Of a stretch of 64,000 bases of DNA, positions 55,426 through 64,000 are shown in pieces (position 1 is the first letter of the stretch; every line of letters begins with the position of its first letter). Origin of the DNA: Lunularia cruciata (Eukaryota; Streptophyta; Marchantiopsida; Lunulariales; Lunulariaceae). The DNA is taken from NCBI GenBank assembly GCA_948567375.1, contig OX419755.1, positions 30,447,001 through 30,511,000 of the forward strand, written 5' to 3'. A model generated the notes under the pieces. It was not told where the DNA came from. It saw only the letters and a list, made by a program, of their open reading frames with translations, and made no database searches. The translations under genes were made by a program, and so were the position numbers.

Positions 55426-56320
55426 TCTGTCATTGCAGTTTTGATTTTTATAGAGTTGCGCTTCTTTGTCTTTCTTTGCTTCGAGTTTCTACCAAGAAAT
55501 CACACCTCCAGCATGCACCTGTCACTGTCAAGCAACCTTTGCGCGTATGGGCCGCCAGTTTTAAAACGGCCCCTTCTTGAATTTCTCGCCCCGACAAAAG
55601 GTTGTTAGATTGTCTTCGCCTTGGGTTGAGCTCCCCCCGATACGAAGACAATTTACTTCAGGTTGTATGCTAACAAGGCATTTCCGAGTACTTTGCCTTA
55701 TGACCCAAAGTCACTTTACTTCGGGTTTCATCCCGAAGACTCTTTTCCTTGCCTTCTTTGGCCGTACAGGCACATTTCAACTTCTCTATACACTTCTTCT
55801 CCTTTATTTTGAGAAAAACAAAAAATGTGGGCACCACATTTTGTGTGATTGATCCTGAGTGAAGTGCATCGGAGCAATGTCTTGACAAATCTGAGAAGAA
55901 TTGTAGTGTTGGTAGTATTCTGCATTTGTGAGTGCAACACAAAGTTGATGAGAAGCAATTTTGATTGAGGAAGTTGTGCCTTCAGTGGAGGGGTGGAACA
56001 CAATTCTGAGGCAAAATCATTCTTTGCAGTGAAGTGCCATCTTCGGGAGAATCTGAATCATCACAATCAAGAGTTGTTTGGACAGAATTTGCTATGTTGT
56101 GATTATGTGTGTGTGTGTTCGTGACAAGTTGTTAAGATTGTGAGCTTGTTACTCTCTTTTGGGTGTAGTTTCTACCTGAGAGATTAAAGATGCAATCAAG
56201 AAGAACTACAAGTTACTATTTGACTTTGTATTTGACCAATTCTGAATAGTATCTCTATAGGAACTAACTTTACTTACCCAATTATTGCAAAAGTGATATT
56301 TGCCGGGTTGTCATAGTTCT

Positions 56321-58514
56321 CAACTCTCCCTTTGGGAAACTCCTATTAGCAGCTCAGTGCACAACTATCTTTGACCTCCGTTCTCAAAGTCTTGTGCCAG
56401 CATTAACTCAATCTTTCATGTCACATGTCCACCTTTTCCCTTGAAAGTTCTCCTTGCACCGACACCCATCAGATCTTCAATTTCAAAATTTTCTCCCTGG
56501 TCATGTCATTTCCAATGGCCTCTCAAGGCATCTCTCTCTCTCTCCTTCCTCTGTCTTGTCATAGACCAGCCCAACAAATGCTTGAAACTACCCTCTCTTT
56601 CAATCTCCTTGCCAATTCGTGAAGCTCCACACTCAGCCCTACTGCCCTTCTCTAAACTTCTGTTGTCCAAGCATCAACTCTTGGAGAACATTCTTTTTGC
56701 AAAACCTTTCTCCTTTCTAAACCCTCTCTCAGCCCTACTAGTCTTGCAAAATTTTCTTTCCTGTCCAGCCTTCTCTCTCCTGCAAGGTCCTTCATTCTCT
56801 TGCAAAGAACCCTATTTTCTGCTTGCACTCTCAAGGCCTTTGCTTTTGTGCAAAAATTTCTCTCCTCTACCCTGCACACCTTCAAGGCATACTCCCTACC
56901 ATTTGTTCATCTCGCCACTGTCATGCTCAATAGCACTTTTGAAAATTTTCTCTCTCCTTTTGTCACAGACCAAGGCCAAGCAACCTTCAAAAATCTCTCT
57001 TCAATAGTTCACTCTTGTCCAGACTCTCATTCACTTTGTCCAGTCTCTCATTCACTCTATCCTGTCTCTCATTCACTTTGTCCAATCTCTCATTCACTCT
57101 ATCCAGTCTCTCATTCACTCTGTCCAATCTCTCCTTTGTGAGAATTCTTCACTGCTACATTTTCAACAGCACATCCTCTACATTCAAAATTCATTCCATG
57201 TTCACCTCTTCACAACAAACATTCTTCATTCAAAATTTGCTCTCCTATCAACATTCTCACAATAAACATCCTTCCACATTCAAAATCATTCCCTGTCCAG
57301 CCCTAAGGCATTTCAAAAATTTCCTTTGGACCCGTAAGAGTCCTTGTCAATTCTCAAAAACCTTCCTTTCCTGTCATAGCCCTAAGGCATTTTGAAATTC
57401 CTCTCTGGCCTGCAACACTCTCACTCAACTTTTGAAACTCTTCTCTTGGCCCTATCACGCCCTAAAGCATCTCAAAAATTTCCTCTGGCCCTGCAAGAGT
57501 CCTCTCTCAACTGTCTAAAACCCTTCTCTCCTATCACAGTCCTAAGGCATTTAAAAATTCCTATCTGGCCTACATCACTCTCACTCAACTTTCAAAAATC
57601 TTCTCTTGGCCCTATCACTGCTTTAAGGCATCTCAAAAATTTCCTCTTGCCCTGCAAGAGTCCTCTCTCAACTCTCAAAAACCCTTCTCTCTTGTCACAG
57701 CCCTAAGGCATCTCAAAAATTTCCTCTGGCCCTACAAGAGTCCTCACTCAACTCTCGAAACCCCTTCTCTCCTGTCACAGCCATAAGGCATCTCAAAAGT
57801 TTCCTTTGGCCCTGCAAGAGTCCTCTCTCAACTCTCAAAAACCCTTCTCTCTTGTCACAGCCCTAAGGCATTTTGACATTTGTCTTTGGCCTGCAACACT
57901 CTCACTCAACTTTCAAAAATCTTCTCCTGGCCCTGACACAGCCCTAAGGCATTTTGAAATTCCTCTCTGGCTTGCAACACTCTCACTCAACTTTAAAAAA
58001 ACTTCTCTTGGCCCTCTCACAGCCCTAAGGCATTTCTAAATTCCTCTCTGGCCTGCAACACTCTCACTCAACTTTCAAAAATCTTCTCTTGGCCCTGTCA
58101 AAGCCCTAAGGCATTTCAAAATTCCTCTCTTGCCTGCAACACTCTCACTCAACTTTCAAAAAACTTCTCTTGGCCCTGTCACAGCCCTAAGGCATTTCAA
58201 AAGTCCTCTCTGGCCTGCAACACTCTCACTCAACTTTTGAAAATCTTCTCTGGCCCTCTCACAGCCCTAAGGCATTTTGAAATTCCTCTCTGGCCTGCAA
58301 CAATCTCACTCAACTTCTGAAAATCTTCTCCTGGCCGTGTCACAGCCCTAAGGCATTTCTAAATTTCTCTCTGGCCTGCAACACTCTCACTCACCTTTTG
58401 AAAAACTTCTCGTGGCCCTGTCACAACCCTAAGGCATTTCAAAATTCCTCTCTGGCCTGCAACACTCTCACTGAACTTTTGAAAATCTTCTCTTGGCCCT
58501 ATCACAGCCCTATG
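56321..58514 (-). repeat. C block copy 3, middle part
   Basis: Continues C block 3 after the B-alpha duplication. C/T-rich on the plus strand; phrases such as 'ctgtccag', 'cttgcaaa', 'ctctcaaggc' recur as in C block 2. Plus-strand frames here (56441-57007, 56800-57141, 57015-57395, 57392-57706) are composition artefacts with repetitive Ser/Leu/Phe and no domain. A short run of 36-bp units built on 'ctctcattcactctgtccagt' lies at about 57020-57130. Confidence 0.55.
57300..58505. repeat. ~81-bp tandem array, about 15 units, split by A3
   Basis: Units marked by 'cctctctggcctgcaac' start at 57962, 58043, 58124, 58205, 58285, 58366 and 58446, spacing 80-81 bp. Two unit types occur: one reading '..ctctggccctgcaagagtcctctctcaactctcaaaaaccc..', the other '..ctctggcctgcaacactctcactcaactttcaaaaa..'. 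Both end '..cacagccctaaggcat'. The array continues after A3 at 63604 with about two more units. Confidence 0.85.
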
Positions 58515-61500
58515 CATCACCTCCTTGTGCTTTCTTCAATCTCCTATGAATGCTTTGGAAGGTAGGAAGATCAAAGTGAATAGGTAAGGTAGACTCAATA
58601 CCATACACCAATTGAAATGGAGAATATCCGGTGGAAGTCTTTATGGTTGTCTTATACTCCCACAAAATTGCATGAATCCTCTTGTCCCAATGATGTTTAG
58701 CCCCCTCCATTTCTGCATCTTTGGCCAACATCATGCACAAGGTCTGATTGGTTCTCTCTGCCAAGCCATTGGAATTTGGCTTATAGGATGTAGTTACTCT
58801 ATGTGTGATAGAGAAATGTCGAAGCATGGCTGTAGTAATGCTTCTTGTAAACTCTCCTCCTCTATCAGAAACCAACTCCAAAGGGCATCCAAACCTACTA
58901 ATAATGTGTTCATAAAGAAATCTACCCACTTCATCTTCATTCTTGTCCCTCAATGGTCTAGCCTCAACCCACTTGGTAAGGTAATCAGTAACTACCACAA
59001 TGTACCAATTGTTCCTTGGGGTTCTATTGACAAGACCTACAAAATCAATTTCCCAGTTCTCAAAAGGTCCTAGCAATGGAATTGATCTAAGTGGTGGAGT
59101 GGATGTAGACTTTCTAGCAAAAGCCTGACAATCCTTGAAAATCCTTGAAAATCCCTCTCCAATGGTAACCTGCATCTAGAATCTTGAAAGCAATCACCTT
59201 TCCTGCAAAGTGTCCTCCACATACTAAACCTTCATGAAACTCCTTTATGAGAAGGTTAGACTCTTCCTTACCCACTACTCTTCAAAGTAGACCATCTGCT
59301 CCTTGGTGAAAAAGAATATCCACCACCATTGTGTAAGGTCTAGATCTTGTTGCAAGGGCCTTCCTCTCCCTAGCATGCATCCCTTTTAGATAGTCACCTC
59401 TTGTCACAAAATCCACAATCTTCTTGTACTCTATTGGAACCTCTTGAGTGACTGAGATTGTCATGAGCTCCTCATCCGAGAAGGAATCATCCACTGGCTC
59501 ATCTCCATCATGATCATAGGCTCTAGATAACAAATCAGCATTTGCATGTTTCTTTCCTGGCCTATCCTCAATGGTGTAGTCATACTCAGACAAGAGTATC
59601 ATCCACCTTGCTAGTCTCCCTTCAACATTAGGCTTGTTGAAGATGTACTTCAAAGCCTTGTGATCCGTGACAATGGTGGCTTTCCCTCCAATCAAGTAGT
59701 GTCTAAACTTCTTGAGACCAAAGATCACTGCCAACCCTTCTCTCTCCATGACAGAGTAGTTCTTCTCTGCTGAAACCATCTGCCTACTAGCATAAGCTAT
59801 TGGATGATCATGCCCATCTTGGTCTAATTGACTAAGAGTGCATCCTATAGCTACATTAGAAGCATCAGTGTAGAGGATGAAAGGCTTACTCCAATCAGGT
59901 TTAATAAGAATTGGAGCTACAACAAGGGATTGCTTGAGCTCCTCAAAAGCTTTGAGAGCCTCCTTGTCTTCCAAAATCACCATGTAATCTACACCCTCCT
60001 TCATGTAGATAGTCAATGCATAAGTCTTATTGGAAAGTGAGAAGATGAACCTCCTATAGTATCCAACCATCCCCAAGAATTGGCGTAACTTTGTCAAGCT
60101 TGAAGGGAATGGAAGGTCTGAGATTTTCCTCACCTTCTCAAGATCAACTGCTATTCCATCCTCGGAGATGATGTGCCCCAAAAGTAGACCTTCTTCACAT
60201 CCAAAAATGCACTTCTCTGGGTTGAGTGATGCATTTGCCTCATCCAAGCGTTACAAGACTTTGATTAGGTGCTCAAAGTGCTCCTCCTTGCTTCCATAGA
60301 CACAAAGTCATCAATGAAGTCTCTCACAAATTTCCCAATGAAAGGTTCAAATACCATGTTCATGAACCGTTGGAAAGCAAAGCCCAAAAGTCATGACCTT
60401 GAAAGCGTAAGTCCCCAAGGTGTGGTGAATGTAGTGAGTTGTTGATACTTTGGTGCAATCTTGATTTGGTTATATCCATTATAACCATCTCCAAAACTGT
60501 ACCTCTCATGACTTGCAACCTCCTCCAAGATCTCATCAATGAATGGCAATGGGTAGTAGTCCTTCTTGGTAACAATATTGAGCTTCTTGTAATCCACACA
60601 TACCCAAAGCTTGCCATTCTTTTTCTTCACAATGACAATTGGAGACACCCATTCTGAATTCTCTTCCTCAAAGATAAATCCCGGCTCCTTGAGCTTATCA
60701 ATCTCCTCCTTCACAACCAAAGATATTGGTGGGCTAATGCGACATTGTTTTTGGTGGATTGGTCATGCATGTGACTCCACCTCTATCTTGTGCTCCTCCA
60801 AGGTGACTTCCTTCAAATCCTTGTAACTAAAAGCAAACACATGGATGAACTTGCAGAAAATCTCCTCAAATCTCACCTTCTCGTCCTTGGTAACATTTGG
60901 GCCATACTTGAGGGTAGATAACCTTCTCTCTACCTCCTCAAGTGTCAATGGTGATTTGTCTGGGTCCTTCAAAACCTCAAGCTTAGGTGCAAAATCCATA
61001 GCACACAAAGGATACACATCTGAATCAGATTCAGATTCATCCTCCTCCATGGAAGCCACATCTATGGATGCTATCCCCTTACCTTTGTTGGGATTAGGAG
61101 TCACTTGGGTTTCACTACCTCCCTCTTTCCCTATATTGGCTCCCTCAGAACCCCTTCCTCCATGGTAAGTGGAATTTGGGCAATTCCTTTGGATAAGGCT
61201 TCTTCCTCCACAACCAAAACAATTTCTATCATTGAAATTGCTGGCTGTTTGGCCTCCTCTATATGTATAATTTCCATAACTCCTAGGCCCTCTCCCTTCA
61301 TTTTGATCCACCTCTCTCTTCTCCCATAGTTGCACCACATTGATCTTGAGATCCGCAAGTTGTTCTGTGATGGTTTGAAGTAGAACTTTTGGTGGAGGTG
61401 CAAGAACTGGAGCAACCACTACTTGTGGTGCAACCCTTGCCACCAAAGTATCAGAAGTTTCACCATACTTGTAGCCTTGAGGAGGATGCACAACCTCCTT

Positions 61501-62063
61501 CACCACCAAATCACTCTCATCTCCTTCCAAACTCTCTCCCATACAAATTGTGATCTTGATAGCTTCAACCTTGGAAGAAGGTTTCTCATATCTCACCTTG
61601 CTTCTAATTTGTGGTCTCAACCCTCTCACAAATTTTTGGTGAGCATGGCCCCTATGCCAATCATTGTAATCTCCACATCATCCCCACCCTTCCTCAACAC
61701 TATGCGAAATCTGGACTCTAACTTTTCCACTCTTTCCACAAAGACTCTCACTTTCTCTCCTTCTCCTTGCTTGAGAAATGTAACCTCACTCATCAATCTC
61801 TCATAACTCTCATCAGGAAGAAAGTTCTCAATGAGTGTTGAAGTCAAAGTCTCCCAAGACTCCTCTTCCCCATCTCTCCTCTCTCTCTTTTGGTATTCTG
61901 ACTCATACCATGTAAGTGCTGCATCCTCAAAGAAATCTAGTCATAATGAGGCCCACTCATTCTTCCTCCTCTCATTGTTTCCTATGCAAGCTCTCTTGAA
62001 GTCTCTCACAAAGGCTTCCACATCTTCTCCATCCTTGCCAAAGAAAACCGAAAGTTTCCCCAT
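58515..62063 (-). pseudogene. gag-pol: A3 gag-pol with protease deleted
   Basis: Gag starts at 62063. 61847-61626 and 61629-60763 carry gag with the CFGCGGRSLIQRNC knuckle. Then GKGIASIDVASMEEDESES shows an in-frame deletion removing everything from the gag tail to the acidic linker, including the whole protease. 60720-60391 is the RT start; a frameshift and a small deletion follow at 60300-60400 (the MPFGLCNAPATF segment is damaged). 60247-59282 holds RT C-terminus, RNase H (YTDASNVAIG) and linker; 59175-58515 integrase core (EIDFVGLV, LVSDRGGEF) with the zinc region mostly deleted. Truncated at the left edge. Confidence 0.87.
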
Positions 62064-62129
62064 CTTAACCTCTCACTATCTTTCTTTCTCTCAATTTTTT
62101 TTTCTCTTTTCTTTTCTCTCACTCTATAA

Positions 62130-62402
62130 CTAATGCAAACCCAAGTCAAGTAAGCCTCTCCTTTCCCTCAATCTCTTGCTCTCAAAGCTCAATGGACATG
62201 AACTTGCCTTATGTCCCTTCTCTCCACATAGAAAGCACTTAGACTCACTCTTTCCTCCAAGTGGTGTAGGTTTTTGGATCCTCTCAACACTCTCTTCAAA
62301 TTCTATTGTAAACTCTCTTTTCCTCAAATCCACCCCTTCAATCACCTCAAACCCTTGAGGAACCTTGCATAATCTCAATTTCCACTCTTGATGACCCTCC
62401 AT
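62130..62402 (-). pseudogene. Zinc-knuckle ORF of A3, C-terminus deleted
   Basis: Homologous to 6989-7462 from MEGHQEWKLRLCKVPQGFEV through CFLCGEKGHKASSC to RGLLDLGLH, where a deletion joins it to sequence just upstream of gag. The second Cys/His cluster is lost. The first knuckle remains intact. Confidence 0.65.
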
Positions 62403-62890
62403 GTTCCCAAGATGAATCTAAACACTCAAACATGCTTTTTGTTGATCTCAAACTCCTCATGCATGAGATCTCCACTCTGCAGAATTGACCCTTCCTCACA
62501 ATGTCACTCAAATCTCTCAACCAGTATGTCACAGTCCTTTGAAATTTTGCAAACTTGATCACCACTCTACGATGTCCCTCCCTGCAAAATTTCAGATCTT
62601 TTCATCAAGCCATTTGGCCTAGACGCCTTTCTATTTGGCACACATATTTCTATTTGCCCAAAATCACCTTAATCCCCAAAATCTGCAATCCACCTCACAC
62701 AATCTCTCCAATTCCTCTCATGTGTACAAGGTGTACAAAATCACCTCAAAGGCATCATAATGAACTACAGGGTAAACAAATGGATCTTTTCTCCCTAACA
62801 TAAGTTCAGCCCTCTCCAAGTGAGCTCTCATAGCCTCCTTCTGCCTAATGTAGAATTGAACGCGGAACATTATCTTGCCTTCTAGAGAGG

Positions 62891-62907
62891 TCCCGGCAAT
62901 GGAACCA
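62891..62907 (-). other. Primer binding site of A3
   Basis: Reverse of TGGTTCCATTGCCGGGA, one change from the A0/A2 site, 4 bp from the LTR edge at 62912. Confidence 0.72.
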
Positions 62908-62911
62908 AAAA

Positions 62912-63603
62912 TGTGAGCCGGCCTGTCTCTTACTTAGGATGAACCTCTGATGGCTATTATGGTAGCGCACCATGGACTAAGAAGGCAAGGAACCCAAACT
63001 CCATCATACTCCTCCAAGGCTAACACTCCAAGACTCAAGACACTGCTCACTAGAGAACTCAATGAGAGACAGATAGTTGCAAATGAAAGGATGATCAGTA
63101 CCTCCTCACCCCTTGTTTATATACTTGTGAAATAGTTACAAACCAAAGTTACTAATTATTGTAGTAACTCAAGTTACTAGACTAAAAGTCAAGTAAAGTC
63201 AAAATGTAGAAAGGAATATCCATTCACATGGGCATATTCCCCTAAGCATGTGGTCTTATCTTGACCCAACCACTAAGTCAAGGATTCCTTCACATGGGCT
63301 ATCCTTGGACTAAAGAAGAATCCAAAACAAAAAGGCTTGCGGGCCCAAGAGTTCTCAACTCTTTCCTCAAAGCCAAACACCTAGGAATAATACCAAGGCA
63401 ACACACTAAAATCCAAAATAGTGGTGCTCATCTTTTCTACTTCCTCTAAAGTAAAGTCCCCTCTATCTTAGCTATGACTAACTTTAGCTAACCATGACTA
63501 ATATAGAACCATCCTTTATCTCTATATAAATAATATCTCTTAAGTACTTGTAATACCAAGCTAAATATCACAATACCACACACATGCACAAATGGGTGTT
63601 ACA
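62912..63603 (-). mobile_element. A3 5' LTR
   Basis: 692 bp, TGTGAGCCGG to GGGTGTTACA in reverse, both ends canonical. TATA box in reverse near 63116-63123. Confidence 0.92.
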
Positions 63604-64000
63604 GGCCTGCAACACTCTCACTCAACTTTCAAAAAACTTCTCCTGGCCCTGTCACAGCCCTAAGGCATTTTGAAATTCCTCTCTAGCCTGCAACACTCTC
63701 ACTCAACTTTTGAAAATCTTCTCCTGGCCCTGTCACAACCCTTAGGCATTTAGAAATTCCTCTCTGCCAGCCGACCTGTCTTCCCCCAAAACTTTTCTTT
63801 TCCCTTCAGCCTTTTCTCTCAAAGGATAAACCTCCCTGTTGTTCCTGCCCAAGCCTAACCTTTTTTCTCGAGGCATAAACCTCCCTGGTGTTCCTGCCCA
63901 AGCCTTACCTTTTTACAATTCCCCAAAATCATATGCTATTGCCACTAATTAAAATACTCTTGAGACCCCAATAACATAACCCCAATAACAAACTTCCCAA
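63604..64000 (-). repeat. C block copy 3, outer part
   Basis: Two further 81-bp units, then a pair of ~64-bp units ('cctccctgttgttcctgcccaagcct...' and 'cctccctggtgttcctgcccaagcct...'), then 'ccactaattaaaatactcttgagacccc', which resembles the region near 20370-20420 of C block 2. The block runs off the window. Confidence 0.55.

Larger units (their letters stand above)
48274..55838 (-). mobile_element. B-family element B-beta, TSD TTCTG/TTTTG, inside B-alpha
   Basis: The left edge (reverse 3' terminus) is CATGACAACCTGGC, with two changes from TGTGACAACCCGGC. The right edge is reverse TGTGGTGCCCACATTTTTTG, ending at 55838. Flanks TTCTG (48269-48273) and TTTTG (55839-55843) match at 4 of 5 bases, and the B-alpha sequence reads through as '...cattctg' + 'tgtgattgatcctg', as in other B 3' regions. 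Own sequence is 48274-49707 and 53493-55838, about 3.8 kb; B-gamma is inserted in its coding region. Confidence 0.88.
44978..56315 (+). mobile_element. B-family element B-alpha, TSD GTTCT, outermost of a triple nest
   Basis: Starts TGTGGTGCCCACATTTTTTG at 44978 and ends GCCGGGTTGTCATA at 56315 (one base off CACA). GTTCT flanks both (44973-44977, 56316-56320). Own sequence is 44978-48273 and 55844-56315; B-beta lies in between. Protein and UTR differ from the other copies (second lineage, shared with B-a at 1-904). Confidence 0.9.
58515..63603 (-). mobile_element. Family A element A3, inserted in the 81-bp array, 3' end lost
   Basis: The 5' LTR 62912-63603 ends GGGTGTTACA, directly followed by array sequence (GGCCTGCAAC). 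The left edge at about 58515 falls inside the integrase coding region ('gcatcacctccttgtgc'), so the integrase tail and 3' LTR are missing along with ~30 bp of array. GCAT occurs in both partners at the break. No TSD can be recovered. Confidence 0.88.

Noticed and set aside
57020-57130. Possible CRISPR-like short repeat run (ctctcattcactctgtccag)
   Set aside because: Units are adjacent without unique spacers, in plant repeat DNA; a simple tandem repeat.
63261-63449. Recurrent 62-codon frame (MTQPLSQGFLHMGYPWTKEE...) inside family A LTRs
   Set aside because: Antisense to the LTR and present only because the LTR is repeated; broken in A1, A0 and A2 5' LTR copies.

Overview
The window looks like a stretch of a large, repeat-packed plant nuclear genome. 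I found no host gene, tRNA, rRNA, CRISPR or bacterial-type operon. Plant origin is inferred from Ty3/gypsy elements primed by a plant-like tRNA-Asp, stacked nested insertions, solo LTRs and CpG-decayed copies. A gymnosperm would fit, but the species cannot be read from the sequence. Nearly all 64 kb is transposable elements inserted into one another, and I reconstructed most of the nesting from target-site duplications (TSDs).

Three families account for most of it. Family A is a non-chromodomain Ty3/gypsy element with ~690 bp LTRs (TGTAACACCC...GGCTCACA), a tRNA-Asp-type primer binding site, an extra zinc-knuckle ORF ahead of gag, and one gag-PR-RT-RH-IN polyprotein. Copies: A0 (5443-8986, +), A1 (23617-39158, +, interrupted), A2 (31139-38804, -), A3 (58515-63603, -) and a solo LTR (15922-16612, -). 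Family B is the unusual one: a ~3.8 kb unit running from TGTGGTRCCCACATTTTTTG to ...GCCGGGTTGTCACA, making 5-bp TSDs, with no flanking LTR pair and one ~860-codon ORF (basic/globular N-terminal half, acidic middle, long coiled coil). I see no reverse transcriptase, integrase or transposase motif in it. There are nine copies, seven with both TSDs recognisable. Family C/E is a degenerate gypsy lineage whose 2.6-3 kb LTR-like blocks (2779-5442, 17740-20690, and 44286-64000 in pieces) carry purine/pyrimidine-biased tandem arrays.

Layout. 1-904: 5' part of a B copy (-). 1029-5442: E1 gag/protease remnant and its C block. 5443-10256: A0 fused by deletion to a B 3' end. 10262-10934: unassigned. 10940-14761: complete B copy (-). 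14767-17735: old gag-like debris split by the solo A LTR. 17740-21273: C block plus an antisense integrase tail. 21274-44280: one B copy (delta, TSD AGTTG) blown up to 23 kb by A1 (itself holding B-zeta and A2) and by B-epsilon. 44286-64000: a second C block, split by a three-deep B nest (alpha > beta > gamma, 44978-56315) and by A3.

The nesting gives a relative chronology: C/E oldest; then B-delta and B-alpha; then A1, B-epsilon and B-beta; then A2, B-zeta and B-gamma. B-gamma (49708-53487) is the innermost and best preserved: its ORF is open except for one stop codon. Every family A polyprotein is broken, so no element here looks autonomous now. The most interesting content is family B as a possible undescribed type of plant mobile element.
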